This document shows, piece by piece, positions 13,206-20,835 of a stretch of 25,991 nt of DNA (its first letter is position 1; each line of letters begins with the position of its first letter). The notes beneath the pieces are model-generated. The model did no database searches, was not told where the DNA came from, and saw only the letters and a program-made list of their open reading frames with translations. Source of the DNA: an uncultured Bacilli bacterium (GTDB lineage Bacteria > Bacillota_I > Bacilli_A > RF39 > UBA660); the NCBI GenBank assembly GCA_947631655.1, contig CANRME010000005.1, positions 1 through 25,991 on the forward strand. Reading direction: 5' to 3'. Both the position numbers and the translations under genes were made by a program.

Positions 13206-14606
13206 ATGAAAAAACTTGATTTGGGAAAAGATAAAATCTCTACATTAATTAGGAAATTTGCCATACCTTGTGTTATTAGTATGATTGTGGCGGCTCTTTA
13301 TAATATTGTTGATCAAATATTTATTGGTTGGAGTAATGCCGGAGCTTTTGGTAATGCTGCTACTAATATCGTCTACCCTTTCACGGTTATTGCTCTAGCT
13401 TTTGCTCTATTAATTGGTGATGGAGCGGCGGCTTTATTTAACTTATCTTCGGGTGCTAAAGAAAAAGATAAAGCTGATAAAGCTATTGGCAATGGCTTAA
13501 TTTTACTAATATTTATTTCTATCATTTTAACTTTAGGTGGTTTAATCTTTAGTAAAGAAATTCTACATATCTTTGGAGGAAATCCTAAAGAAATAGAATG
13601 TTACAATTATGCTAAAGATTATTTAAGAATTATTTGTTATGGCCTTCCCTTCTATATTATCGGTCAAGGTTTAAATGCTTCCATTAGAAGTGATGGCAGT
13701 CCTAAATATACAATGATGGCTACCCTAATTGGTGCTATATCAAACATTATACTCGACCCTATATTTATCTTTGTCTTTAAAATGAGTGTTAAAGGCGCCG
13801 CTATTGCGACGATTATCGGTCAAATACTTACTTTTATTGCTAGCATTATCTATCTTAAAAAAGCTAAAAACTTTAAAATTGATAAAGAAGCAGTTAAACT
13901 AAATAAAGAAATTGATAAAAAAATTGTATCTTTAGGTTTAGCATCTTTAATAACCCAACTTGCTATTGTAATTATTATTGCTGTTGCTAATAATCTAGTA
14001 ACTAAGTATGGTTATACTACTTTATCTTCTACCGGAACTGCATATGGTGTTGTAACTCCTCTTGCGGTCATCGGCATTTGTATGAAAATATTTGGAATTG
14101 TCGTTTCTATTGTTATCGGCGTATCTCTAGGAGGAATGCCAATTATCGGTTATAATATGGGAGCAAAAAACATAAAACGGGTTAAAGAAACTATTAAATA
14201 TATCCTAATAACTAATCTTATTATTGGAAGTATTGCTTTTATTATATTTCAAGCTTTCCCTACTTTTATTATTAATATTTTTGGTAAAGGAAACTCAGTA
14301 GAATACCTAGAATACGCAAATTACTGTCTAAGAATATTTTTAGGAGGAATTATTCTAACTTGTCTTGTTAAATCCCTATCAATACTTTTACAATCTATGG
14401 GTTCTAGTTTTAAATCTACTCTTCTTGCTCTATCAAGAGACGTTATCTTCTTTGTTCCCGCTATTATTTTAATAGCTAACATCTCTCATAGCGTTGTAAC
14501 GATGTTATGGAGTGCTATTATTGCAGATGTTTTATCTTTTATTCTAGGAGTATTCTTACTAAAAAGTGAATTTAAAAAGAACCCACAAAAAAAGAATCTT
14601 GCTTAA
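13206..14606 (+). CDS. MATE-family (MepA-like) multidrug/cation efflux transporter
   Basis: Integral membrane antiporter of 466 aa, the standard MATE length, with about 12 hydrophobic segments. The N-terminal pattern IRKFAIPCVISMIVAALYNIVDQIFIG is characteristic of MATE transporters, as are LNASIRSDGSPKYTM with NIILDPIFIF in the first half, and GGMPIIGYNMGAKN and LQSMGSS in the second. It would export cationic organic compounds using Na+ or H+. AAGGAGG (13192-13198) is a strong ribosome site. Expression is probably governed by the leader at 13094-13181. Its 3' end overlaps the stop of the convergent lipoprotein gene. Confidence 0.93.
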   Translation: MKKLDLGKDKISTLIRKFAIPCVISMIVAALYNIVDQIFIGWSNAGAFGNAATNIVYPFTVIALAFALLIGDGAAALFNLSSGAKEKDKADKAIGNGLILLIFISIILTLGGLIFSKEILHIFGGNPKEIECYNYAKDYLRIICYGLPFYIIGQGLNASIRSDGSPKYTMMATLIGAISNIILDPIFIFVFKMSVKGAAIATIIGQILTFIASIIYLKKAKNFKIDKEAVKLNKEIDKKIVSLGLASLITQLAIVIIIAVANNLVTKYGYTTLSSTGTAYGVVTPLAVIGICMKIFGIVVSIVIGVSLGGMPIIGYNMGAKNIKRVKETIKYILITNLIIGSIAFIIFQAFPTFIINIFGKGNSVEYLEYANYCLRIFLGGIILTCLVKSLSILLQSMGSSFKSTLLALSRDVIFFVPAIILIANISHSVVTMLWSAIIADVLSFILGVFLLKSEFKKNPQKKNLA

Positions 14607-14615
14607 GATTCTTTT
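14590..14615. terminator. Bidirectional terminator inside two convergent gene ends
   Basis: AAAAGAATCTT (14590-14600) pairs perfectly with AAGATTCTTTT (14605-14615) around a 4-base loop. The hairpin lies within the last codons of both the MATE gene and the minus-strand lipoprotein gene, an economical shared terminator. Confidence 0.8.
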
Positions 14616-15088
14616 AAATTATCAAAACCTTTTTCGATAATCTCTCGATTATCTTTATCTTCTACTACAATTGCAATGACTAAGTCTCCCCTATTTTTAA
14701 TTATAACGTCTTCATCTTCTACACCTACACAAATCCATTTACGAGGGTCAATACTTTCTTTAATTTGTTTTTTTAATTTTTCAATGTCTGCTCCTTTTTT
14801 AGCTCTTAATAAAATAACAGAATGGGCAACAGAACTATTAGCACTTTCACTAGCTACAGCTTCTTCATATTCGATATCTTCTGAACCTAAGTATCCTAAA
14901 ACATTATCAGAATCAAGTTCTACAGACATAAGCCTTATTTTAACTTCCTCTGGTAATTTTTCATTAACTTCATCAATTAAATCAATAACTTTACCTTCAA
15001 TCCTTTCTTCTTTTCCACAACCAGTTAGTATAAACATAAAACTAAAAACTAAAACAACTGCTAAAAATATTTTCTTATAATTTTTCAT
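14603..15088 (-). CDS. DUF4358-type lipoprotein
   Basis: Lipoprotein of 161 aa. I start at the ATG at 15086-15088 because AGGAGG (15095-15100) precedes it; the longer frame reading up to 15142 has no ribosome site and would add 18 residues before the signal peptide. The signal peptide ends in LTGC, with C24 as the lipidated residue. The mature domain (EVNEKLPEEVKI, then VAHSVILLRAKKGADIEKLKK and IIKNRGDLVIAIVVEDKDN) matches DUF4358-family proteins of Bacillota, whose function is unknown. A TGTTATACT extended -10 on the minus strand (15110-15118) is the probable promoter. Confidence 0.82.
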   Translation of the reverse strand: MKNYKKIFLAVVLVFSFMFILTGCGKEERIEGKVIDLIDEVNEKLPEEVKIRLMSVELDSDNVLGYLGSEDIEYEEAVASESANSSVAHSVILLRAKKGADIEKLKKQIKESIDPRKWICVGVEDEDVIIKNRGDLVIAIVVEDKDNREIIEKGFDNLKES

Positions 15089-15162
15089 AAGTCTCCTCCT
15101 ATTAGCATCAGTATAACATATTCCTATGTGCTTTACTAGCAATTTATAGTATAATACTAATT

Positions 15163-15453
15163 ATGAAAGAAAAAGTGTATGAATTTCTAAAAACTATTCC
15201 CCAAGGTAAAGTCGTAACTTATGGTGATATTGCTGCGTATTTAGGTAATAAACATTTAGCTAGGGTTGTAGGAAATATTCTTCATAATAATCCTGATGAA
15301 TATAAATACCCTTGTTACAAAGTTGTGGATAATAAAGGTAATTTATCTTCCCATTTTGCTTTTGGAGGAATTGAAAAACAAAAAGAAAAACTAGAAAGTG
15401 ATGGTATAGTTGTTAATAACTATAAAGTTGATTTAAATAAATACAGAATGTAG
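15163..15453 (+). CDS. MGMT/Ogt DNA-binding domain protein (alkyltransferase-like)
   Basis: Protein of 96 aa consisting only of the DNA-binding and active-site domain of O6-alkylguanine-DNA alkyltransferases. The helix-turn-helix region is GKVVTYGDIAAYLGNKHLARVVGNILHNNP. The active-site motif reads P-C51-Y52-K53-V where the canonical enzyme has PCHRV, so the acceptor Cys is retained but the neighbouring His is Tyr. Atl proteins instead replace the Cys, so this is neither a typical repair enzyme nor a typical Atl. A TATAAT lies at 15150-15155, only seven bases before the ATG, so the transcript may be nearly leaderless. The ABC-F gene follows within ten bases. Confidence 0.85.
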   Translation: MKEKVYEFLKTIPQGKVVTYGDIAAYLGNKHLARVVGNILHNNPDEYKYPCYKVVDNKGNLSSHFAFGGIEKQKEKLESDGIVVNNYKVDLNKYRM

Positions 15454-15462
15454 GTGAAAAAC

Positions 15463-17094
15463 ATGAAAGGAAGTAATATAAATTTATCATTCGGCTTACA
15501 AACTATTTTTGATAATGCGAGTTTCCAAATAAATGATAAAGATAAAGTTGGGGTAGTTGGTGTTAATGGGGCTGGTAAAACTACTCTTTTTAAAGTACTT
15601 CTAAAAGTTCTTGAACTTGATAGTGGAAAAATAATTACTGGTAATGCTCGTATTGGATACCTTCCTCAAGAAATTATTTTTGAAAATGAAAATATCACAG
15701 TTTGGGATTATATGTATGAAGGTCGTCCTATAAAAAAATTAGAAAAGAACTTACAAAAAATATATGAAGACTTAAAAACTGCAAGTGAAAGCAAGTGCCC
15801 TCCTCTATTAAATCGGATGGCGAAAATCCAAGCCCAACTAGAAAATTATGATTACTATAACGCTGAAGATATCTTACTTAATTTAGTTATTGATATGCAA
15901 ATACCCGAAGACTTACTTACAATGCGTCTTAAAGATTTATCCGGTGGTCAAAAATCTAAAATCGCTTTTGCTCGTCTTCTATTTTCTAAAGCCGATATTC
16001 TTTTATTAGATGAACCTACTAACCATTTAGATGTTACTACTAAAGAATATGTTACTAACTATCTTAAAAACTATCATGGTACAGTCCTAATTATCAGTCA
16101 TGATATCGATTTTTTAAATCAAATAATTAATAAAATTTTATATATCAACAAAGTTACTCATAAAATATTAGTTTATGAAGGAAACTATAATGATTATAAA
16201 AAGAAAAATGCTGAAGAAAAAAGAATAAGAGAACTAGAAATAGAAAGACAAGAAAAAGAATTTAAAAAATTAGTAGATTTTGTTAAAAAAGCAAAACAAG
16301 CATCTGCTTCTAATCATGCTCTTAAAAAAATGGGTTTAGAAAGAGAAAAAAGAATGCTTAAAATGAAAGAAGAACTAAAAACTCGAGAAGGCGTTTATAA
16401 AAAAATTAATATTAGTACTAAACCTTTACGAGAATCTAGTAAAATTCCGTTAGATGTAACTAGTTTAACCTTTGGTTATCCAGAAAAACCTCTTTTATAC
16501 CAAAACTTATCTTTTTCTATCAATAAGAATGAAAGATTTTTAGTCGTTGGGGAAAATGGTGTTGGTAAATCAACTTTATTAAAACTTTTGATCGGCATTC
16601 TTTCTCCCTTAGAAGGTGATATCCATTATGGTATCAAAACCGATATTGCTTATTATGCCCAAGAGCTAGAAGATTTGAGTCCCGAAAAGACTATTCTAGA
16701 AAATGTTACTAATTCATCCTACTCTACTTCTGAACTAAGAACTATTTTAGGAAACTTTTTATTCCACGGTAATGATGTTTTTAAAAAAGTTGAAGTCTTA
16801 TCTCCAGGTGAAAAAGCCCGTGTAGCTTTATGTAAGGTCTTACTTAAAAAAGCAAATTTACTATTACTTGATGAACCTACTAACCATCTTGACCCCGAAA
16901 CCCAAATGATTATTGGGGAAAATTTTAGAGATTATGAAGGTACCATAATTGTTGTAAGTCATAATCCTAATTTTGTAGAACAAATAGGAATTGATAGAAT
17001 GCTTATTCTTCCTTATGGTAAAATTATGAACTACTCTCCAGAACTTTTAGAATACTTCTACGACTTAAATACTCCTGAAAATGAAAAATACTAA
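15463..17094 (+). CDS. ABC-F family ATPase (ribosome-associated type)
   Basis: Duplicated-ATPase ABC-F protein of 543 aa without membrane segments. The first nucleotide-binding domain has Walker A GVNGAGKT, signature LSGGQKSK and Walker B ILLLDEPTNHLD. A charged helical linker rich in Lys and Glu follows (about 230-310). The second domain has GENGVGKS, LSPGEKAR and LLLLDEPTNHLD. ABC-F proteins act on the ribosome in translation regulation, rescue or antibiotic protection; which applies here is not determinable by eye. I prefer the ATG at 15463 (MKGSNINLSFG, with AGGTG upstream) over the in-frame GTG at 15454, which touches the previous stop codon. A terminator follows directly. Confidence 0.93.
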   Translation: MKGSNINLSFGLQTIFDNASFQINDKDKVGVVGVNGAGKTTLFKVLLKVLELDSGKIITGNARIGYLPQEIIFENENITVWDYMYEGRPIKKLEKNLQKIYEDLKTASESKCPPLLNRMAKIQAQLENYDYYNAEDILLNLVIDMQIPEDLLTMRLKDLSGGQKSKIAFARLLFSKADILLLDEPTNHLDVTTKEYVTNYLKNYHGTVLIISHDIDFLNQIINKILYINKVTHKILVYEGNYNDYKKKNAEEKRIRELEIERQEKEFKKLVDFVKKAKQASASNHALKKMGLEREKRMLKMKEELKTREGVYKKINISTKPLRESSKIPLDVTSLTFGYPEKPLLYQNLSFSINKNERFLVVGENGVGKSTLLKLLIGILSPLEGDIHYGIKTDIAYYAQELEDLSPEKTILENVTNSSYSTSELRTILGNFLFHGNDVFKKVEVLSPGEKARVALCKVLLKKANLLLLDEPTNHLDPETQMIIGENFRDYEGTIIVVSHNPNFVEQIGIDRMLILPYGKIMNYSPELLEYFYDLNTPENEKY

Positions 17095-17120
17095 AGCGAA
17101 TTATTTTAATTTGCTTTTTT
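17093..17120 (+). terminator. Terminator after the ABC-F gene
   Basis: AAAGCGAAT (17093-17101) pairs with ATTTGCTTT (17109-17117), nine pairs with one G-U, then TTT. It begins inside the stop codon. Confidence 0.75.
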
Positions 17121-17131
17121 ATAAAAAAATA

Positions 17132-17160
17132 TTGCCAAACAAATGTTTTTGATATATAAT
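17132..17160 (+). promoter_or_regulatory. Sigma-A promoter of the Bro-N gene
   Basis: TTGCCA (17132-17137), a 17-base spacer and TATAAT (17155-17160). The predicted start is just before the AAGGAG ribosome site at 17169-17174, giving a very short leader. Confidence 0.65.
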
Positions 17161-17181
17161 TATTTTGTAAGGAGAGTTTAT

Positions 17182-17652
17182 ATGAAGCAAAAATTAGAAA
17201 CAATTTCAAACCTATTTGAAGACAAAGAAATAAGAAGTATATGGGATGGCGAAAAAGAAGAATATTATTTTAGTGTGGTAGATGTTATTCAGGCATTAAC
17301 TGATGCTAGTATACCAAAAAGGTACTGGAGTGATTTAAAAAGAAAATTAAAAAACGAAGGAAGCGAGTTGTACGAAAATGTCGTACAACTGGAAATGGTT
17401 TCAAAAAAAGATGGTAAAAATTATTTAACAGATACTCTAGATACTAAAGGAATATTTAGATTAATTGAATCTATTTCAAGTCCTAAAGCAGAACTTTTCA
17501 AAATACAATTAGCGAAATTAGGTTGTGAAAGAATTGATGAAATATTTGACCCCGAAATAACTATAAATAGAGCAATTAGTTATTATCGTAAAAGAGGTTA
17601 TACATACGAATGGATTAAAAATAGATTAGCAGAAATAATAGATAGAAATTAA
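17182..17652 (+). CDS. Bro-N domain protein (antirepressor/DinD-like), short form
   Basis: Protein of 156 aa. The Bro-N domain covers about 12-110: IRSIWDGEKEEYYFSVVDVI, LTDASIPKRYWSDLKRKL, and the IFRLIESISSPKAELFKIQL segment typical of this family. The end, RAISYYRKRGYTYEWIKNRLAEI, is where longer relatives known to me continue into a C-terminal domain, so this looks like a shortened form. The ATG at 17182 is preceded by AAGGAG; an in-frame ATG at 17143 lies inside the promoter and is not used. Bro-N proteins occur in phages as antirepressors and also as chromosomal single genes; it is flanked here by its own promoter and no phage genes. Confidence 0.8.
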   Translation: MKQKLETISNLFEDKEIRSIWDGEKEEYYFSVVDVIQALTDASIPKRYWSDLKRKLKNEGSELYENVVQLEMVSKKDGKNYLTDTLDTKGIFRLIESISSPKAELFKIQLAKLGCERIDEIFDPEITINRAISYYRKRGYTYEWIKNRLAEIIDRN

Positions 17653-17722
17653 AAAATAGATTTTATAAAATAATGGAACTTTTTTTAAATATTTTAAAAC
17701 TATAATAGTGAGGTGAAAAATT

Positions 17723-18265
17723 GTGGTCGACCAAGAAGCCTTAAAAACATTTGATGAACTATATGATAAAACTTATAACAATATCTTAAAATATGTTATC
17801 TGTAATTGTTCTAATATCGAAGACGTTAAAGATATTGTTCAAAATATCTATTTAGAATTATTAAAGGTAATAGACAAGAAAAACACCATTAATAATCCTA
17901 AAAATTATATTATGGGTATAGCTAAAAACAAAGTTAAAGAATATTATCGTTTTAATTATAAAGCTAAAATTATTTCTTTATTTTCTAAAAAAGAAGATTT
18001 AGATTTAGTAGATACTATACCTAGTAATATTGATTTACAAAAAGATTTAATTACTAAAGAAGATTTACAATTTATTTGGAATTATTTAAAAAATAAAAAA
18101 GTCATAATTTCTAAAGTATTTTATCTTTATTATTATAATGATTTAAGTATAAAAGATATCGCTGAATATTTAAACATATCTGAATCAAATGTTAAACATT
18201 ATTTATACAGAACCATCCAAGAGCTTAAAAATATTTTAAAAGAAAAAGGTGATAAAAATGTCTAA
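17723..18265 (+). CDS. Second ECF-type sigma factor
   Basis: Sigma-70 family protein of 180 aa. Region 2 lies at about 8-80 (ELYDKTYNNILKYVI, DVKDIVQNIYLELLKVI, and NYIMGIAKNKVKEYYR) and region 4 at about 115-170 (VFYLYYYNDLSIKDIAEYLN, ISESNVKHYLYRTIQELK). It starts with GTG at 17723, selected by the GAGGTG at 17709-17714; no ATG is available. It overlaps the next gene by 8 bases, the usual sigma/anti-sigma arrangement. TATAAT at 17701-17706 is too near the ribosome site to be its obvious -10. Sequence similarity to the minus-strand sigma factor at 5547 is low, so the two probably have different regulons. Confidence 0.88.
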   Translation: MVDQEALKTFDELYDKTYNNILKYVICNCSNIEDVKDIVQNIYLELLKVIDKKNTINNPKNYIMGIAKNKVKEYYRFNYKAKIISLFSKKEDLDLVDTIPSNIDLQKDLITKEDLQFIWNYLKNKKVIISKVFYLYYYNDLSIKDIAEYLNISESNVKHYLYRTIQELKNILKEKGDKNV

Positions 18266-18935
18266 AAAATCTACTGCCGAAGTATATGATTTTAATAAAG
18301 AAACCATGAAAAAACAAATCCTCGCTACTTACGAAAAGAAAAATTTAAACAATAAATATTCGAAATTATCTATAATACCTATAAGTTTAGTTATAATATT
18401 TATAGGAGCATTTCTTATTAAAAATATAACATTTAGTAAGAATGTTTACACTAGAGCTAGTGATGAATCTATAAACGTCAATGAAGTTATTGAAGCAATG
18501 AGCACTTTTAAACAATCTAGTAGTGAACCCAAAACTGAAACTAGCAATATAAATTTAGTATGGCCAAACATTTTAAAAGATGGTATTGCTCTTCCTAAAG
18601 ATTTAACAAAAGAAAATGGTTATGCTATATATACTAAAAATCCTGAAACTGGAAAGTATACAAACTTAAACTCTTATGTTTATGAATATTTTAATAGTTC
18701 CAGTAAAAGAAAGATAAGACTTGCCTTTTCGAAAACTGAAAAACCCCTAAGAAATTATTATTTCGATACCGAAAAAGTTAAAAAATCCTATATTAATAAC
18801 TATGAATTAATAATCTACCAATATAGTGATAATTATTATACTGAATTTATTTATAAAGGGTATAACTTCGATATAGAAACTACCAATATTACTAAAGATG
18901 AATTAACTTCTTTACTAAAATCCATCTTAAAATAA
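18258..18935 (+). CDS. Membrane-anchored anti-sigma-like protein (DUF4367-like)
   Basis: Protein of 225 aa with a cytoplasmic N terminus of about 37 residues, one transmembrane helix (about 38-59, LSIIPISLVIIFIGAFLI) and an extracytoplasmic domain. The C-terminal pattern ELIIYQYSDNYYTEFIYKGY then DIETTNITKDELTSLLKSIL resembles DUF4367-type domains of Bacillota regulators. No zinc finger is seen. The ATG at 18258 with AAGGTG at 18245-18250 is chosen over the GTG at 18249. Overlap with the sigma gene makes an anti-sigma role likely, but this is inferred from position and topology. Confidence 0.75.
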   Translation: MSKKSTAEVYDFNKETMKKQILATYEKKNLNNKYSKLSIIPISLVIIFIGAFLIKNITFSKNVYTRASDESINVNEVIEAMSTFKQSSSEPKTETSNINLVWPNILKDGIALPKDLTKENGYAIYTKNPETGKYTNLNSYVYEYFNSSSKRKIRLAFSKTEKPLRNYYFDTEKVKKSYINNYELIIYQYSDNYYTEFIYKGYNFDIETTNITKDELTSLLKSILK

Positions 18936-18948
18936 TTTAAGGAGAACT

Positions 18949-19461
18949 ATGAAAAAAAGAATATTATCTATTTTATTATGTAGTGCTTTACTAATAAGTT
19001 TAACTGGTTGTAAAAAAGAATCAGAAAGTACAATTATGGGCGGTGACTTACCACTAAATAAGGACGATTTAATCTTTACTATTAACTCAGGAAACAAATC
19101 TTGTATTCCCGTTAGTTTAGCGATATATGAAGATAGGACATACGAGCTCTTTACAACCTATAAAGCTTGTAAACCTAAACAAATATGTACTTCCATGTTA
19201 ATCTATACCAAATCTATTAAAGGAAAATATAATTACGATGTTATGAAAATATTTAAAGATAAAAATATTGTAGCTAATCAATCTCACTCTATGGATAACT
19301 TACCAGAATATGAAATATATATGAGTGATAAATATGTTCAAAAAAATTATGAATACTATTATACTATTGAAAAAAATACAACAAACATCTTTCTTGATAA
19401 TTTTTTAAAACAAATTAAAGTAAATTTAAATTTATGTGCTAATCCCGAGTATATAGACTAA
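18949..19461 (+). CDS. Lipoprotein of unknown function
   Basis: Lipoprotein of 170 aa with a type II signal peptide ending SLTGC (C21 lipidated). The mature part has three further Cys in the centre (KSC, KAC, QIC) and one near the end (NLC), suggesting disulfides outside the membrane. I do not recognise a family. AAGGAG precedes the ATG by seven bases. It follows the anti-sigma-like gene by 13 bases and so belongs to the same operon, perhaps as a sensor accessory or a regulon product. Confidence 0.75.
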   Translation: MKKRILSILLCSALLISLTGCKKESESTIMGGDLPLNKDDLIFTINSGNKSCIPVSLAIYEDRTYELFTTYKACKPKQICTSMLIYTKSIKGKYNYDVMKIFKDKNIVANQSHSMDNLPEYEIYMSDKYVQKNYEYYYTIEKNTTNIFLDNFLKQIKVNLNLCANPEYID

Positions 19462-19481
19462 CAAATAATATGGAGAAAATT

Positions 19482-19928
19482 ATGAAAAAAATATTATTAT
19501 CTATTTTATTATTAATATTTCTATCTATTGGAATAACTGGTTGTAAAACATCTTATATTAGAAAAATTGACACTACTAAAATAACCAATAGTAAAGAAAT
19601 TACTTTATCTATTAAAGAAGGTACCCTAACCAATACTGACACCACAATAATTATTATAAATAATAGTAACAAAAAGTTTTACTATGGCGAAGAATATTCC
19701 ATTCAAATAAAAAAAGATAATAAATGGCACATTATAAATGCTATTTCAGATTTTAAAGTACCAAAATATACCATTATACCAGGAGAAACTAAAGAAATTG
19801 AATTAAAATGGGAAAATAGATATGGAAAGTTAAATAAAGGAACGTATAGAATAACTAAAAACTTCGAATATGAAGATTCAAAAGGAAAGCATCCATTTTA
19901 CATTGCTACAGAATTTAATATAGAATAA
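19482..19928 (+). CDS. Lipoprotein with bacterial Ig-like (Big_14-type) domain
   Basis: Lipoprotein of 148 aa; the signal peptide ends in GITGC (C21). The mature region KEITLSIKEGTLTNTDTTII, then NNSNKKFYYGEEYSIQIKKD, ending YGKLNKGTYRITKNFEYED, has the pattern of a Big_14-type Ig-like domain. I chose the ATG at 19482, which has GGAGA at 19472-19476; the in-frame ATG at 19470 has no ribosome site. It is the last gene of the sigma-factor operon and is followed by a terminator. Function is probably envelope-related; no enzyme motif is seen. Confidence 0.78.
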   Translation: MKKILLSILLLIFLSIGITGCKTSYIRKIDTTKITNSKEITLSIKEGTLTNTDTTIIIINNSNKKFYYGEEYSIQIKKDNKWHIINAISDFKVPKYTIIPGETKEIELKWENRYGKLNKGTYRITKNFEYEDSKGKHPFYIATEFNIE

Positions 19929-19936
19929 ATTTATTA

Positions 19937-19964
19937 AAGTAAACTATGTAACGTTTACTTTTTT
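19937..19964 (+). terminator. Terminator of the second ECF operon
   Basis: AAGTAAAC (19937-19944) pairs with GTTTACTT (19953-19960) around an 8-base loop, with a six-T run (19959-19964) following. Confidence 0.8.
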
Positions 19965-20005
19965 CATGTTATAATATCTGGTAACAAATAGTAATTTGTA
20001 GGAGG
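19947..20005 (+). promoter_or_regulatory. Promoter-leader module with ACAAAT/ATTTGT dyad (copy A)
   Basis: TGTAAC (19947-19952), a 17-base spacer and TATAAT (19970-19975; TG at 19967-19968 gives an extended -10) form a promoter that starts inside the preceding terminator loop. Downstream lies the inverted repeat ACAAAT (19984-19989) and ATTTGT (19994-19999), then GGAGG (20001-20005). This ribosome site faces only a five-codon frame (GTG TTG TAT AAA TAA from 20011). A closely similar module stands at 25772-25817. Confidence 0.6.
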
Positions 20006-20050
20006 ATATTGTGTTGTATAAATAATATTTTTTAGGGAGTGTGAATGTAA

Positions 20051-20323
20051 ATGATTAAAATTCTAAAAATTCTTATACCTATAATCTGTATCATAGGAAT
20101 TATCTATATAATTATAACGAAAAATAAATATAAAAATGATAAAACATCTCTATCAAAAGAAAAAATAATCAAATACTTTCAAGATAATAATATTACAAGT
20201 TTAGAAAAAGGAATTAAACCAAAAGACTTACCCAAAGAAATCACTAAAAATCCTTATTTGCTAATGATGGTCCAAGATAAAACTTTAATTTTTCAAAAGG
20301 GAAAATATTACTTAAATAAGTAG
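20051..20323 (+). CDS. Small single-pass membrane protein
   Basis: A 90-aa protein with an N-terminal membrane helix (about 3-23, ILKILIPIICIIGIIYIII) and a basic, Lys-rich tail of about 65 residues. I do not recognise a family. GGGAG at 20036-20040 serves as ribosome site. It is driven by the module at 19947-20005, whose first ribosome site leads to a minimal frame instead, suggesting either a leader peptide or decay of an earlier start. The helix is oriented with few charges before it, so topology is uncertain. Confidence 0.65.
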   Translation: MIKILKILIPIICIIGIIYIIITKNKYKNDKTSLSKEKIIKYFQDNNITSLEKGIKPKDLPKEITKNPYLLMMVQDKTLIFQKGKYYLNK

Positions 20324-20344
20324 CAATATGTAAGGAGAAACTAT

Positions 20345-20782
20345 ATGCAGTTAATTTCTAAAAAATTTAATGAATTATCAAATACCGAAATATACGAAAT
20401 ATTAAAAGCGAGAGCAGAAATATTTATTCTAGAACAAAATATTCATTATCAAGATATGGATAATATTGATTATAATAGTTTACATTGTTTTTTCATGAAA
20501 GATAATAAAATCACAGCATATCTTCGAGCATTTTACAAAGATGATAATAAAGACATTGTTAAAATTGGTAGAGTTCTAACTTTAAAACATGGTAATGGTA
20601 TAGGTAAAGAATTAATGGAACAAAGTTTAAAATCAATAAAAGAAAAAATGCCCTGTAAAAAAATATGTATGGATGCTCAAAAACACGCCATAGGTTTTTA
20701 TGAAAAATTTGGTTTTAAAGTTGTTTCTAATGACTTTTTAGAAGAAGGTATTGTTCACGTCGTTATGGAATTAGAAATATAA
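20345..20782 (+). CDS. GNAT-family N-acetyltransferase (ElaA-like)
   Basis: Protein of 145 aa with the GNAT fold pattern of ElaA-type enzymes: LKARAEIFILEQNIHYQDMD at the N terminus, HCFFMKDNKITAYLRAF, then the acetyl-CoA loop IGRVLTLKHGNGIGKELM (about 77-95) and the final ICMDAQKHAIGFYEKFGF segment. The full set of motifs is present and the length is normal. The substrate is unknown. AAGGAG lies just before the ATG at 20345. It follows the small membrane protein gene by 21 bases and may be cotranscribed with it. Confidence 0.88.
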   Translation: MQLISKKFNELSNTEIYEILKARAEIFILEQNIHYQDMDNIDYNSLHCFFMKDNKITAYLRAFYKDDNKDIVKIGRVLTLKHGNGIGKELMEQSLKSIKEKMPCKKICMDAQKHAIGFYEKFGFKVVSNDFLEEGIVHVVMELEI

Positions 20783-20835
20783 TAAAAATTATAATCAATT
20801 TTATTTGATATATTAAGAAAAGGAAGGATTAAAAT

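Noticed and set aside
14676..15080. Plus-strand 134-codon ORF
   Set aside because: Antisense to the DUF4358 lipoprotein, which has AGGAGG, a lipobox and a family match; the plus frame has none.
15089..15142. Upstream extension of the DUF4358 lipoprotein to 15142
   Set aside because: Would place 18 charged residues before the signal peptide and lacks a ribosome site; AGGAGG supports the start at 15088.
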